DNA of 64,000 bases from Novosphingobium lentum NBRC 107847. GTDB taxonomy: Bacteria > Pseudomonadota > Alphaproteobacteria > Sphingomonadales > Sphingomonadaceae. The stretch lies in contig NZ_BCTW01000002.1 in NCBI RefSeq assembly GCF_001590965.1, forward strand, positions 186,001-250,000. The letters are read 5' to 3'. The position numbers and the translations under genes were made by a program. Shown in pieces: positions 36,128 to 45,165 of the stretch. Positions within the stretch are counted from its first letter, which is position 1, and each line of letters opens with the position of its first letter. The notes beneath the pieces are model-generated. The model was not told the origin of the DNA, searched no databases, and saw only the letters and a program-made list of their open reading frames with translations.

Positions 36128-37159
36128 TCAGAACCAGAAACGGATGCCGGCAACGAAGCTCGTCGAGGATACGTGCTCGCCAGCCACGCGTGCATAGCGC
36201 GCCGTGTCGCCAAATTTGCGATCCCAGGACACGCCAACATAGGGCGCGAATTCCCTGGCGACCTCATACCGCAGCCGCAGTCCGAGTTCGAGGTTGGACA
36301 AGCCTGAGCCAATCGCATTTTCGGGAATATCTTGCGCCGCGAAATTGGCTTCCAGCCGCGGCTGCACGATCAGTTTCTGGGTGATCCGCTGATCGATATC
36401 GCCTTCGATGCGGGCAAGCACATCGCCCTTGGTCGAGACATAGGCTGAGGCACCAAGATCGAACCAGTAGGGGGCAAGCCCCTCGATCCCCAGCACTGCA
36501 TAGGTCCGGTCCGGTCCCCTGCCAAAATCCCGTCGGACGCCGCCCTGAAGGTTCCAGTAGGGATCGACTGCGTGCGACCAGAGCGCCTGAACTTCACCAT
36601 GATCGATGGGCTCTCCAAAGCTGCCTTCTCCCTCCGACTTGATCGCGAGCCGATTGATGTCGCCGCCGAACCACGCGCTGGCGTCCCAGCGATATCCGTC
36701 CCGGCCATTGCGGGCCTGATATTCCGCAAGGTTGAACAGCACTTTATGGAAAGTCATACCGCCGTGTTCGCCCAGCAGCGTCGCCTGAGCCTCGGCCATC
36801 GCTTCCGGATCGTAGAACCGGTCGGCCGGGCGATCGCTCGCGATCGGCGGTGGCGACGCGCTGCCTGGCTCCTGGTCGGTGCCGCTCGGACCGGTCGCAC
36901 CAGCATGGACTGCCGCCGTAACTGGAGCCGGAGTGATCGGCGGCTCGGGCATTGTCATGCCTTCCATGCCCTGCATATCATGACCCGCATGGGGATCGAC
37001 AGGCGCAGGAGCCGGCACCGGCACCGGCACCGGCATTGGCATGGTCGACATGCCGTGTCCTTGATGCGCTGCTTGATCCGTCGGCGCACCGGTTGCCTGA
37101 GCTGAAACCGAGGCCGCCAGGACGAGCGGGGACAGCCCCAGTAAAGCGAACCGGCTCAT
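36128..37159 (-). CDS. copB: Copper resistance outer-membrane protein CopB
   Basis: 343 residues. A signal peptide is followed by a Met/His/Pro-rich region (about 35-75: PMPVPVPVPAP, HAGHDMQGMEGMTM) and then the conserved CopB/PcoB domain: FYDPEAMAEAQ, FGGDINRLAIKSEGEG, then the LWSHAV, GVRRDFGRGPDRTY and FVAGIRFWF segments of a beta-barrel. It works with the oxidase CopA in periplasmic copper tolerance. It overlaps the copA stop by four bases. Confidence 0.9.
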   Translation of the reverse strand: MSRFALLGLSPLVLAASVSAQATGAPTDQAAHQGHGMSTMPMPVPVPVPAPAPVDPHAGHDMQGMEGMTMPEPPITPAPVTAAVHAGATGPSGTDQEPGSASPPPIASDRPADRFYDPEAMAEAQATLLGEHGGMTFHKVLFNLAEYQARNGRDGYRWDASAWFGGDINRLAIKSEGEGSFGEPIDHGEVQALWSHAVDPYWNLQGGVRRDFGRGPDRTYAVLGIEGLAPYWFDLGASAYVSTKGDVLARIEGDIDQRITQKLIVQPRLEANFAAQDIPENAIGSGLSNLELGLRLRYEVAREFAPYVGVSWDRKFGDTARYARVAGEHVSSTSFVAGIRFWF

Positions 37160-38952
37160 GCAGCTTCTCCCGCGCCGCGCACCTGGACCACGCGGATCAT
37201 GCCCGCATGCATGTGGAGAAACATGTGGCAGTGGAACGCCCAGTCCCCGTAAGTTCCGGTGACGTCGAAGCTGACCTTGCCGCCGGGCGGCACGTTCACC
37301 GTGTGCTTGCGCGGACTATGATCGCCGTGCCCTGTGACCAGCTCGAAGAAATGGCCGTGGAGATGGATCGGATGGTTCATCATTGTGTCATTGATGAGCG
37401 TCATCCGGACCCGCTCGCCAGTCCGCAGGGGGATCGGCGTTTTTGACTCGGACAAAGTCTGCCCGTCGATGGACCACATGTAGCGCTCCATATTTCCGGT
37501 AAGGTGCAGCTCGATTTCCCGGCTTGCGCCGCGCACATCGGGGTTGCGTTCGAGTGCGACGAGATCGCGGTAAACCAGAACCTTGTGTCCTGTGTTTTCC
37601 AGACCAACGCCCGGCTCTCCGGTGCGGTCGACCGGCATCGGGGCAATGGTCTGCACTCCCGGTCCGAGCACGACCTGCGGGGCATTGGCGCCGTCCCGCA
37701 TGTTCATGTTCATCGAATGGCCTGACGCGCCATGGTCCGTGCTGGCATACGCAGCCGACATATCCATGCCCGCCATGTCGTGGCCGGCATGATCGGTCCC
37801 TGTGGCGGGCGCATCCATCGCGCCCATGCCCATGTCCTTCATCGTCAGCAATGGACGCTCGCGAAGGGCGGGCACTGCCGCCACCATCCCCTCGCGCGGC
37901 GCAAGCGTTGCGCGGGCCAGGCCGGATCGGTCGATCGCTTCGCCAACGATCGTGTAGGCGCGATCTTCGGCCGGCGTGACGATCACATCGTAGGTTTCCG
38001 CGATCGACATCTGCAATTCGTCAACCGCGACCGGCCGAACCGGAAGGCCGTCGGCCGCCACCACTGTCATTTGCAGGCCTGGAATGCGGACGTTGAAGAT
38101 CGTCATCGCCGCGGCATTGATTAGCCGCAACCGGACGCGCTCGCCCGGCTTGAACAGCGCCGTCCAGTTGTCATTTGGGCCATAGCCGTTGACGACGTAG
38201 GTATAGACCGAACCGGTCACATCGAGGATGTCGGTCGGATCCATTCGCATCCGCGCCCAGGCCAGGCGATCGGCGTGCGACTGGTCCTTGCCGGCGAGCA
38301 ATCCGGCTAGTGTCTGCTTCTGCTGGTTGTAGTAGCCGGATTCCTGCTTGAGCTTACTGAACAACATGTGCGGATGTACGAAGCTGTGGTCGGAAAACAT
38401 AACCACATGCTCGCGGTCGTAGCCGATCGGATCGGCATCCTTGGGATCGATCACAATCGGGCCATAGTGGCCCATCGCTTCCTGCAGCCCGGAATGGCTG
38501 TGATACCAATAGGTCCCCGACTGCTCGATCGGAAATTCATAGGTGAACGATGAGCGCGGTTTGATGCCAGGGAAACTCAGTCCAGGCACGCCGTCCATCT
38601 GGAACGGAACCAGCAGTCCGTGCCAGTGCAGCGAGGTTTCCTCATCCAGCGCGTTGTCGACCGTGATCTTGACCGTCTGGCCCTCGCGCAGGCGCAGGAG
38701 CGGCGCTGGCACCGTGCCATTCATCGCGATGACATGGGCCTCGCGCCCGTCAACACGTACCCGCTCGTGGGCGACCCGAAGGGCAATGGTGTCACCGGAA
38801 AGCTCCGGCAACGGTCGGGCGATGCCGCGGGACACCGGCTGTGCCCACGCTGGCATCCAGGCAGCAAGTGCAAGGCCGCTGCCTGCAAGGCTGGCGCCGC
38901 GCAGAAGTGCGCGGCGATCAAGCCCCGGCAGAGGAACGAGTGGAGTGGTCAT
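37156..38952 (-). CDS. copA: Copper resistance multicopper oxidase CopA
   Basis: 598 residues, normal for CopA/PcoA. A twin-arginine signal (DRRALLRGA then hydrophobic) sends the folded enzyme to the periplasm. All copper boxes are present: HWHG and YWYHSHSG in the first domain, HPIHLHGHFFE and HCHMFLHMHAGM at the end. A His/Met-rich insert (about 390-420: MDMSAAYAS, HSMNMNMRDG) binds extra copper. The enzyme oxidises Cu(I) to Cu(II). A site of the ECF promoter motif (38989-39015) lies 36 bases upstream and overlaps the end of the sigma gene. Confidence 0.92.
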   Translation of the reverse strand: MTTPLVPLPGLDRRALLRGASLAGSGLALAAWMPAWAQPVSRGIARPLPELSGDTIALRVAHERVRVDGREAHVIAMNGTVPAPLLRLREGQTVKITVDNALDEETSLHWHGLLVPFQMDGVPGLSFPGIKPRSSFTYEFPIEQSGTYWYHSHSGLQEAMGHYGPIVIDPKDADPIGYDREHVVMFSDHSFVHPHMLFSKLKQESGYYNQQKQTLAGLLAGKDQSHADRLAWARMRMDPTDILDVTGSVYTYVVNGYGPNDNWTALFKPGERVRLRLINAAAMTIFNVRIPGLQMTVVAADGLPVRPVAVDELQMSIAETYDVIVTPAEDRAYTIVGEAIDRSGLARATLAPREGMVAAVPALRERPLLTMKDMGMGAMDAPATGTDHAGHDMAGMDMSAAYASTDHGASGHSMNMNMRDGANAPQVVLGPGVQTIAPMPVDRTGEPGVGLENTGHKVLVYRDLVALERNPDVRGASREIELHLTGNMERYMWSIDGQTLSESKTPIPLRTGERVRMTLINDTMMNHPIHLHGHFFELVTGHGDHSPRKHTVNVPPGGKVSFDVTGTYGDWAFHCHMFLHMHAGMIRVVQVRGAGEAA

Positions 38953-38988
38953 GGAGGCGCTGCCCTGTTCTGAATCTGTTGTGTGCAG

Positions 38989-39015
38989 ATACGCAGATGC
39001 CGCTTCAGCCCCTCA
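38989..39015 (-). promoter_or_regulatory. ECF-type promoter of copAB
   Basis: Minus strand TGAGGG (39015-39010), 14 bases, TGCGTAT (38995-38989), 36 bases before the copA ATG. The -35 box lies inside the last codons of the sigma factor gene, so copAB can be transcribed apart from, as well as with, the regulatory operon. Confidence 0.65.
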
Positions 39016-39568
39016 AAATGTCCTGCAATTTATTGCGCGCGCGATGGAGCCGCGTTTCGACGGCTTTTTCGGTAATACCCAGAAGCGCGGCAGTCTCCGT
39101 CTGCGAAAGTCCCTCGACTGTGCGCAGCACCAGCACATCCTTGAGCCGAGTCGGAAGCCCACTCATTGCTTTGAGGACATGGGCCAGTTCCTGCCGATCA
39201 CTGGCTTCTCGTTCGACGTCGGCAGACAGATCGACCGGATCGGGTGCGTTGTCGAGCGGTGTGGCAAACGAGAAGAGCGCACGCACCGTTCTGCGCCGCG
39301 CCCAATCCCGGCACTTGTTGAGCGCAATGCGCGTGAGCCAATGCTTGAGTGGTCTCGACTGATCGAAGCGCTTGAGCGCTGCAAAACCGGCAATGAAGGT
39401 CTGTTGTGTGATGTCGAGGGCCGCGTCATCATTGGCGGTATGCGCGCGGGCGAAGCGGAAAATTGCATCGCGATGCCGGCGCATCAATTCGGTATAGGCG
39501 CCTTGCCTGCCCCCGATCGCCAGAGCTGCCAGTTCGCCGTCCGAACACGCGCCAAGATCGAGGCTCAT
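39005..39568 (-). CDS. ECF sigma factor (CnrH-like)
   Basis: 187 residues. Region 2 covers about 20-95 (YTELMRRHRDAIFRFARAH, DITQQTFIAGFAALKRF, RPLKHWLTRIALNKCRDW) and region 4 about 130-185 (LPTRLKDVLVLRTVEGLSQTETAALLGITEKAVETRLHRAR). There are no extra domains, so it is a plain group 4 sigma. It is the third gene of an anti-sigma/sensor/sigma operon with four-base overlaps, the order of cnrYXH. It most likely reads the (T/C)GAGGG-N14-TGCGTAT promoters around it, including its own. Confidence 0.85.
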   Translation of the reverse strand: MSLDLGACSDGELAALAIGGRQGAYTELMRRHRDAIFRFARAHTANDDAALDITQQTFIAGFAALKRFDQSRPLKHWLTRIALNKCRDWARRRTVRALFSFATPLDNAPDPVDLSADVEREASDRQELAHVLKAMSGLPTRLKDVLVLRTVEGLSQTETAALLGITEKAVETRLHRARNKLQDILRG

Positions 39569-40005
39569 TTTGCCTCGACGGTCAGCGCCTTGACCACTGC
39601 GTCATCAAACCGCGCGGCCTGTTCGGGTCTCAGCACACTGCGCATGGCGAATATGTGTTCGAGCGTAACTTTTTGCAGTTCCCCCATCGCCTGATGCGAG
39701 TGATCGATTGCTGCGCTGACCTGCGGCCCGTAACCATGCTCGGTCTGAATCGCCTGCGCCAGGCGGGCATTATCCGCGCGCAGTTCCAGTTCGAGCGCCT
39801 GCCGCTGGATGGCAAATTGCGCTTCGATGGCTTCGATTTTCGTTTCCTGGACAGAATCCAGATCGAGCTTCTGGTGGAGGAGCTGGTGAAGCTCGCTTTC
39901 AACTGGCGGAGGCGGAACAATATAGCTGCGGCCCACAAAGACGCCTGCCAATGCCGCGCCAAAGGCGATCAGGATAACCACCAGGTAGCGGGACCGATTG
40001 TTCAT
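39565..40005 (-). CDS. CnrX-like periplasmic metal sensor
   Basis: 146 residues. One N-terminal membrane anchor (about 7-25) and a periplasmic helical-hairpin domain. His40 and His44 (ELHQLLHQK), Glu61, His117 and Met121 (EHIFAMRSVL) match in type and spacing the five metal ligands of Cupriavidus CnrX (His42, His46, Glu63, His119, Met123) with a constant offset of two. CnrX binds Ni/Co and relieves CnrY's hold on the sigma factor. Here the surrounding genes are copper genes, so the natural signal is open. Confidence 0.8.
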   Translation of the reverse strand: MNNRSRYLVVILIAFGAALAGVFVGRSYIVPPPPVESELHQLLHQKLDLDSVQETKIEAIEAQFAIQRQALELELRADNARLAQAIQTEHGYGPQVSAAIDHSHQAMGELQKVTLEHIFAMRSVLRPEQAARFDDAVVKALTVEAK

Positions 40006-40283
40006 CGCGCGCTCGCCAGCAAGGTCGACGGGGCAAGCGCCGCAGGCGCGCCCAGCGGAAACGGATTCGGCGCCGCACTCGCCGGTGTACCGGGAACGGC
40101 GGAACCCAAAATGCCGGTAACCAGCGCGACTGCGGCCGCTGCCGCAAACAGCCCGCCTGACTGACGACCGCCTGTCGCCAGTTCCCGGTTCAGCCCATCG
40201 AGCACTGCCGCATCGATCATGCTCAGGCGCGGATCAACCGGAAGGTCTCGCAATCGGGCAAGCGTGCTTTCGATATCTGTCAT
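40002..40283 (-). CDS. CnrY-like membrane anti-sigma factor
   Basis: 93 residues. A cytoplasmic N-terminus of about 45 residues (IESTLARLRDLPVDPRL, AAVLDGLNRELA) is followed by one membrane helix (about 46-65) and a Pro/Ala-rich periplasmic tail. Sequence similarity to CnrY is low, as usual for such small proteins; the call rests on topology and on its place ahead of the CnrX-like and sigma genes with four-base overlaps. It should hold the sigma factor at the membrane until metal is sensed. Confidence 0.7.
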   Translation of the reverse strand: MTDIESTLARLRDLPVDPRLSMIDAAVLDGLNRELATGGRQSGGLFAAAAAVALVTGILGSAVPGTPASAAPNPFPLGAPAALAPSTLLASAR

Positions 40284-40310
40284 TCTGGTTCTCCGGGCTC
40301 CTCGGCCTTC

Positions 40311-40337
40311 ATACGCAAGGACGGAACCAATCCCTCA
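40311..40337 (-). promoter_or_regulatory. ECF-type autoregulatory promoter of sigma operon
   Basis: Minus strand TGAGGG (40337-40332), 14 bases, TGCGTAT (40317-40311), 27 bases before the ATG of the CnrY-like gene. It is back to back with the copC site, 20 bases away. Confidence 0.65.
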
Positions 40338-40357
40338 AATTATTTCGCGCCGGGATG

Positions 40358-40384
40358 TGAGGGGTCACCGCGCGACCTGCGTAT
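40358..40384 (+). promoter_or_regulatory. ECF-type promoter of copCD
   Basis: Plus strand TGAGGG (40358-40363), 14 bases, TGCGTAT (40378-40384), 28 bases before the copC ATG. It has the same elements and spacing as the copA and CnrY-like sites. A leader with CAGGAG follows. Confidence 0.65.
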
Positions 40385-40412
40385 TAGCCAGCAGATATCT
40401 CAGGAGCATTTC

Positions 40413-40817
40413 ATGAAACTCATCAGATCGATTGCCACCGCAGTTGCTGCGATTGCCATGACAACCGCCATTCCCGCGCTGGCTCATCCCAGGCTGGTGT
40501 CTTCGATCCCTGCCGCTCAGACAGCGGTGCAATCTGCCCGGCAGATCACGCTTCGCTTCACCGAACGACTGATGCCGCAATTGACGGGTCTGGAAATTGC
40601 GCCTGCCGGTATGGCCGGTATGTCGCACGCCGATCATTCGGCTCATATGGCTATGGCGCCCTTGCCAGCGATCAAAACGGCATTTTCTTCGGATGGCAAA
40701 ACCCTCATCGCGACTTTCGCCAGTGCCTTGCCGCGCGGGACCTATACCGTGACCTGGCATGCGGTTGCGGCTGACACCCATCGGGTCCAAGGCCAGTTCG
40801 CCTTCACGGTCAGGTAA
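40413..40817 (+). CDS. copC: Periplasmic copper-binding protein CopC
   Basis: 134 residues. The signal peptide ends PALA, leaving His as the first mature residue (HPRLVSS), the N-terminal Cu(II) ligand of CopC proteins. A loop with MAGMSHADHSAHMAMAP is the Met/His Cu(I) site. The C-terminal GTYTVTWHAVAADTHRVQGQF is the family core. CopC carries copper in the periplasm and hands it to CopD. CAGGAG precedes the ATG; copD follows after five bases. Confidence 0.92.
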   Translation: MKLIRSIATAVAAIAMTTAIPALAHPRLVSSIPAAQTAVQSARQITLRFTERLMPQLTGLEIAPAGMAGMSHADHSAHMAMAPLPAIKTAFSSDGKTLIATFASALPRGTYTVTWHAVAADTHRVQGQFAFTVR

Positions 40818-40822
40818 CAGGC

Positions 40823-41734
40823 ATGTCCGAGGGGCCGATCATTGCTGTCCGCTTCGGACTCTTCGCAATCGAAGGGCTGCTGTTGGGTGTGCCCCTCTTC
40901 GGTCTCTATGCCTTGCGCGGACCGGAACGCAGCCAGCTTCCGTTCCGGGCATGGCTGATCCTGCTCGGCCTGATTGGTGTTTGCCTGAACTTCCTGGGCT
41001 TTGCCCTGTTGCTCGCGAACATGGCGGGCACAGCCATCGACGCCATCGATTCTGACCTCGCCCGCTCGATCCTGCTGACCGCGCCCGTTGGCTGGGCCTT
41101 TATGGTGCGCCTGTCGGTCACGGCGCTCGCCTTGGGCGTAGTTCTGCTGGCACCGGCAAACCGAACGAGCATGCTGGCAAGCGTTACCGCATTCAGCAGC
41201 GTCGCGCTCGCATCACTGGCCTGGAACGGGCACGGCGTAGCCACCGAAGGCGTGCTGGCCTGGCCACATCTGCTTGCCGACATCGTTCATCTGCTGGCCG
41301 CAGGCGTTTGGCTGGGTGCGATCGCCTGCCTCCTCTATATGGTGGTCCGCCCGAAGGCCTCCCTTGCTGACCTGACCATCGCCGGGCGATGCCTCAAAGA
41401 GTTCGGCTTTGTGGGGTCTATGGTTGTCGCGCTTCTGATCGCGACGGGCCTGATCAACGGCTTCGCCATCCTTGGCAACCAGCCCTTCGGACCTGCCTTT
41501 GGCTCAGCCTACATTGTCCTGATGGGCAGCAAACTTGCGCTGTTTGCCCTCATGCTGGCGCTTGCAGCGCTGCACCGGTTCCGGCTTGTTCCCGCAGTGG
41601 AAAGCGCCACTGACCACGCGGATAAGGCGATGGCCGTTCGCCGGATAAGATCGAGCATGGCCGTCGAACTGGCTGCTGCAGTCGTGATCCTTGGCCTCGT
41701 CGCGTGGCTGGGAACGCTGGAGCCGGGCTGGTGA
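40823..41734 (+). CDS. copD: Copper uptake/resistance membrane protein CopD
   Basis: 303 residues with eight hydrophobic segments, typical for CopD. Conserved marks are HGVATEG and the helix LLADIVHLLAAGVWLGAIACL, with likely intramembrane His ligands. CopD takes copper from CopC across the inner membrane. It is co-transcribed with copC from the ECF-type promoter and is followed at about 100 bases by the DUF2933 gene, probably in the same unit. Confidence 0.9.
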   Translation: MSEGPIIAVRFGLFAIEGLLLGVPLFGLYALRGPERSQLPFRAWLILLGLIGVCLNFLGFALLLANMAGTAIDAIDSDLARSILLTAPVGWAFMVRLSVTALALGVVLLAPANRTSMLASVTAFSSVALASLAWNGHGVATEGVLAWPHLLADIVHLLAAGVWLGAIACLLYMVVRPKASLADLTIAGRCLKEFGFVGSMVVALLIATGLINGFAILGNQPFGPAFGSAYIVLMGSKLALFALMLALAALHRFRLVPAVESATDHADKAMAVRRIRSSMAVELAAAVVILGLVAWLGTLEPGW

Positions 41735-41836
41735 CGCGCCGTATTTCGCCTTCACCTGCCAGCGCAGGCCGTCTTTCGTCCCGTCATTTGAAAGGATCAT
41801 TCCATTTCAGAGCATGAACTTCATGGCGGCGGAAAG

Positions 41837-42052
41837 ATGTCCGGCCTCGCCAAACTCGTTTTCGGCGGCTTCGCGATAGTGGCGGGCTACTACCTGTTCA
41901 CCGAGCACACTGTGCACGTGCTGAGCGCATTGCCGCTCCTTCTCTTCCTGTCCTGCCCGATCATGCACCTCTTCATGCATCATGGTCACAAACATGGCGG
42001 TGGTCCGCCGTCAGGCAAGTCACAGGGGGCCGGCGACGTCGGTGCACAATGA
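41837..42052 (+). CDS. DUF2933 small membrane protein
   Basis: 71 residues: two hydrophobic segments (about 4-22 and 30-45), then CPIMHLFMHHGHKHGG, the His/Met-rich end typical of DUF2933, a family often found in copper and heavy-metal islands. The His cluster can bind metal. Function is otherwise unknown. It is followed by a membrane methyltransferase-like gene, the usual neighbour. Confidence 0.8.
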   Translation: MSGLAKLVFGGFAIVAGYYLFTEHTVHVLSALPLLLFLSCPIMHLFMHHGHKHGGGPPSGKSQGAGDVGAQ

Positions 42053-42063
42053 TGGAGGGTACC

Positions 42064-42714
42064 ATGGCTACGCATCAGATGCAGGGTTTCGGCCTGTGGG
42101 GCCTCGCTTTCGTCAACTCGGTGGTGTTCATCCTGTTCGCTCTGAGCTTCTTCAAACCGCAGTCGCCAAGGGACTGGCGCAGCTTCAGCGCGTTCAGCGC
42201 CTTTCTCGTCGCGCTCTTTGCCGAAATGTATGGCTTTCCGCTCACCATCTACCTGTTTTCGGGCTGGCTCCAGTCGCACTATCCCAGCGTCAACTGGTTC
42301 TCCCACGACGCAGGCCATCTGCTCGAGATGATGTTCGGATGGCGGGTGAACCCCCATTTTGGACCGTTCCACATCGCCAGCTTCGTCCTGATCGGCGGCG
42401 GCTTCTGGATGATTTCGGTGGGCTGGGCCGTGCTCCATGCAGCGCAGCAACGCCGCGCCATAGCGACCACCGGGATTTATGAGCGTATCCGGCACCCCCA
42501 ATATGTCGGCTTCATCCTGATCCTGACCGGGTTCCTACTGCAATGGCCAACGCTGCTGACGCTGGCCATGTATCCGGTTCTGGTCGTCATGTACGTCCGC
42601 CTCGCCCGTCATGAAGAAACGGCCGCGATTGCCGAATATGGCGATGCCTATCGCAGCTATATGGCACGGACGGGCGGTTTCTTTCCAAAGTGGCGAACCC
42701 GAAGCTCTGGTTGA
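42064..42714 (+). CDS. Isoprenylcysteine methyltransferase-like (ICMT) membrane protein
   Basis: 216 residues with five or six membrane helices and the C-terminal ICMT-type pattern GIYERIRHPQYVGF, then RLARHEETAAIAEYGDAYRSYM, which binds S-adenosylmethionine in the family. Prokaryotic members with this motif are common in metal-resistance islands, but their substrate is unknown. I start at ATG 42064, which has GGAGG six bases upstream; ATG 42049, overlapping the DUF2933 stop, is the alternative. Confidence 0.8.
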   Translation: MATHQMQGFGLWGLAFVNSVVFILFALSFFKPQSPRDWRSFSAFSAFLVALFAEMYGFPLTIYLFSGWLQSHYPSVNWFSHDAGHLLEMMFGWRVNPHFGPFHIASFVLIGGGFWMISVGWAVLHAAQQRRAIATTGIYERIRHPQYVGFILILTGFLLQWPTLLTLAMYPVLVVMYVRLARHEETAAIAEYGDAYRSYMARTGGFFPKWRTRSSG

Positions 42715-42746
42715 GCAGTTTCCCTTGTTGCAGGCAAACTAGCCGC

Positions 42747-42778
42747 TTGACCCTGACGTGATGTCAGACCCCACATGA
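42747..42778 (+). promoter_or_regulatory. Possible MerR/CueR-type operator before copper ATPase
   Basis: TTGACC (42747-42752) is followed by the dyad CTGAC-GTGAT-GTCAG (42753-42767), where MerR-family activators bind between widely spaced boxes. The -10 box is poor, and no cueR-like gene is in the window. The ECF motif is not found here. Confidence 0.35.
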
Positions 42779-42801
42779 AGATGCGTCAAAGGAGAATCGA
42801 T

Positions 42802-45165
42802 ATGGCATCGACTGATCACAAGGCGCACCAACATAGCGCAAGCTGCTCTAGCGGCGGCGCGAAGGCAGGCGGCACAGCTACTGCGGCCGATCCGGTCTGT
42901 GGCATGAAGGTGGACCCTGCTGCGACCGAGCACCACGCGACCCACGCGGGTCAGGACTATCATTTCTGCAGTGCAGGGTGCCGGGCCAAGTTTGTTGCGA
43001 GCCCGGAGCAATATCTTTCAAAGGGTGCCGCATCGCCGCCCGCAGGGGCCAGTGATGTCATCTATACCTGCCCGATGCATCCCGAGGTGCGTCAGGTTGG
43101 ACCAGGCTCCTGCCCGATCTGCGGGATGGCCCTTGAGCCGGCAACGGTGACGCTGGACACAGGTCCGAGCGCTGAACTCGCCGATATGACCCGCCGCTTC
43201 TGGGTCGCGCTCGTCTTGACGCTTCCGGTCTTTGCCCTGGAAATGGGCGGGCATCTGACCGGCCTGATGATGTTCGTCGGCAAACTGACATCGAACTGGA
43301 TTCAGTTTGTTTTGGCGACGCCGGTTGTGCTGTGGGCGGGTTGGCCATTCTTCACGCGGGGCTGGGCCTCGCTCAAGTCTCGCCACCTCAATATGTTCAC
43401 GCTGATCGCCATGGGTGTCGGCGTTGCCTATCTCTACAGCCTCGTTGCCCATTTCGCGCCGGGGCTGTTTCCGCCCGCCTTCCGCGACGCGATGGGCACC
43501 GTGCCGATCTATTTCGAAGCAGCGGCCGTCATCACCGTGCTGGTCCTGCTCGGGCAAGTGCTCGAACTACGCGCACGCGAACGCACCTCCGGAGCGATCA
43601 AGGCATTGCTCGATCTTGCGCCCAAGACCGCGCGCAGGATTACCGCCGATGGCCAGGACGAGGAAGTTACGCTCGACCTCGTCGTTGTCGGCGATCATCT
43701 GCGGGTCCGTCCCGGCGAAAAGGTGCCGGTCGATGGCGTCATCGCCGAGGGCCGCGTCTCGATCGATGAGTCGCTGGTTACCGGCGAGTCCATGCCTGTC
43801 ACCAAGGAAGCGGGCGCCAAGGTCATCGCCGGTTCGCTCAACAAGACCGGCAGTTTTGTCATGGTCGCCGAGAAGGTCGGAGCCGAGACGCTACTTGCGC
43901 GGATCGTCCTGATGGTGGCCGAAGCCCAGCGCAGCCGCGCGCCGATCCAGCGCATGGCCGATAAGGTTTCGGGCTGGTTTGTGCCGATGGTGATCGCGGT
44001 CGCACTGATCGCTGCCGCCGCCTGGGCGCTGTTCGGACCTGACCCGCGCCTGACCTATGCGCTGGTAGCGGCCGTCTCGGTGCTGATCATCGCCTGCCCC
44101 TGCGCACTGGGTCTCGCCACGCCGATGTCGATCATGGTTGGCGTCGGACGCGGCGCGCAGGCAGGGGTGCTCATCAAGAATGCCGAAGCACTGGAGCGGT
44201 TCGAGAAGATCGATACGCTGATCGTCGACAAGACTGGAACGCTGACCGAAGGGCGTCCTGCGGTCACGGGGATCCGCACCGTCAGCGGATGGGACGAGAA
44301 CGAAATCTTGCGCCTTGCCGCCAGCCTTGAACGCGGCAGCGAGCACCCGCTGGGCGATGCCATCCTGCGCGCCGCGCAGGACCGCAAGCTGGAACTGGAG
44401 CAGGCCAGCGATTTCGACTCTCCGGTTGGGCGCGGCGTGACCGGCACGTTGTCGGGAAAGTATGTCCTGCTCGGTGGACTGCGGTTCATGGCCGAACAGA
44501 AGATCGACACCGCTGAACTCAATGAAGCAGCCGAGGCAATGCGAGCAGAAGGTGCGACCGCGATCTTTGCGAGTGTGGATGGCAAGCTCGTCGGCCTGCT
44601 GGGCATTTCAGATCCGATCAAGGAAACTTCTGCCCAGGCCATCCGCGAACTGAAGGCAGATGGCATCCGCATTGTCATGATGACCGGGGACAATCGCACG
44701 ACCGCGCTCGCTGTTGCAGCCCGCCTCGGCATTGACGATGTCGAGGCTGAGGTGTTGCCCGAGGACAAGGCCAGCGTCGTCCAGAAGCTCCGCGCCGAAG
44801 GCCGCAGCGTTGCGATGGCCGGGGACGGCGTCAACGATGCGCCGGCGTTGGCGGCTGCCGAGGTCGGCATCGCGATGGGTGCCGGATCCGATGTCGCCAT
44901 AGAAAGCGCAGGCGTGACCTTGCTGCAAGGCGATCTGAACGGCATCGTCCGGGCGCGCCGCCTGTCGCGCGCGGTGATGCGCAACATCCGCCAGAACCTG
45001 GTGTTCGCCTTCGCCTACAACGTCGCCGGCATCCCGATCGCAGCGGGCGCGCTCTATCCGGCCTTTGGCTGGATGCTCTCGCCTGCGATTGCGGCGGCTG
45101 CCATGGCCCTCTCATCGGTCAGCGTCATCACCAATGCCTTGCGCCTACGGATCGTCCGGCTGTGA
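42802..45165 (+). CDS. Copper-exporting P1B-type ATPase with YHS domain
   Basis: 787 residues. In order: His-rich N-terminus; YHS domain with DPVCGMKV (30-37) and HFCSAGC (54-60); metal-binding YTCPMHPEV (88-96) with CPICGM (104-109); then the ATPase with TGES (327-330), membrane metal site CPC (432-434), phosphorylation site DKTGT (476-480) and [11 protein letters not shown] marks Cu(I) or Ag(I) export from the cytoplasm. AAGGAG precedes the ATG. Its stop overlaps the SRPBCC gene's GTG by four bases. I avoid calling it copA since the oxidase has that name. Confidence 0.92.
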   Translation: MASTDHKAHQHSASCSSGGAKAGGTATAADPVCGMKVDPAATEHHATHAGQDYHFCSAGCRAKFVASPEQYLSKGAASPPAGASDVIYTCPMHPEVRQVGPGSCPICGMALEPATVTLDTGPSAELADMTRRFWVALVLTLPVFALEMGGHLTGLMMFVGKLTSNWIQFVLATPVVLWAGWPFFTRGWASLKSRHLNMFTLIAMGVGVAYLYSLVAHFAPGLFPPAFRDAMGTVPIYFEAAAVITVLVLLGQVLELRARERTSGAIKALLDLAPKTARRITADGQDEEVTLDLVVVGDHLRVRPGEKVPVDGVIAEGRVSIDESLVTGESMPVTKEAGAKVIAGSLNKTGSFVMVAEKVGAETLLARIVLMVAEAQRSRAPIQRMADKVSGWFVPMVIAVALIAAAAWALFGPDPRLTYALVAAVSVLIIACPCALGLATPMSIMVGVGRGAQAGVLIKNAEALERFEKIDTLIVDKTGTLTEGRPAVTGIRTVSGWDENEILRLAASLERGSEHPLGDAILRAAQDRKLELEQASDFDSPVGRGVTGTLSGKYVLLGGLRFMAEQKIDTAELNEAAEAMRAEGATAIFASVDGKLVGLLGISDPIKETSAQAIRELKADGIRIVMMTGDNRTTALAVAARLGIDDVEAEVLPEDKASVVQKLRAEGRSVAMAGDGVNDAPALAAAEVGIAMGAGSDVAIESAGVTLLQGDLNGIVRARRLSRAVMRNIRQNLVFAFAYNVAGIPIAAGALYPAFGWMLSPAIAAAAMALSSVSVITNALRLRIVRL

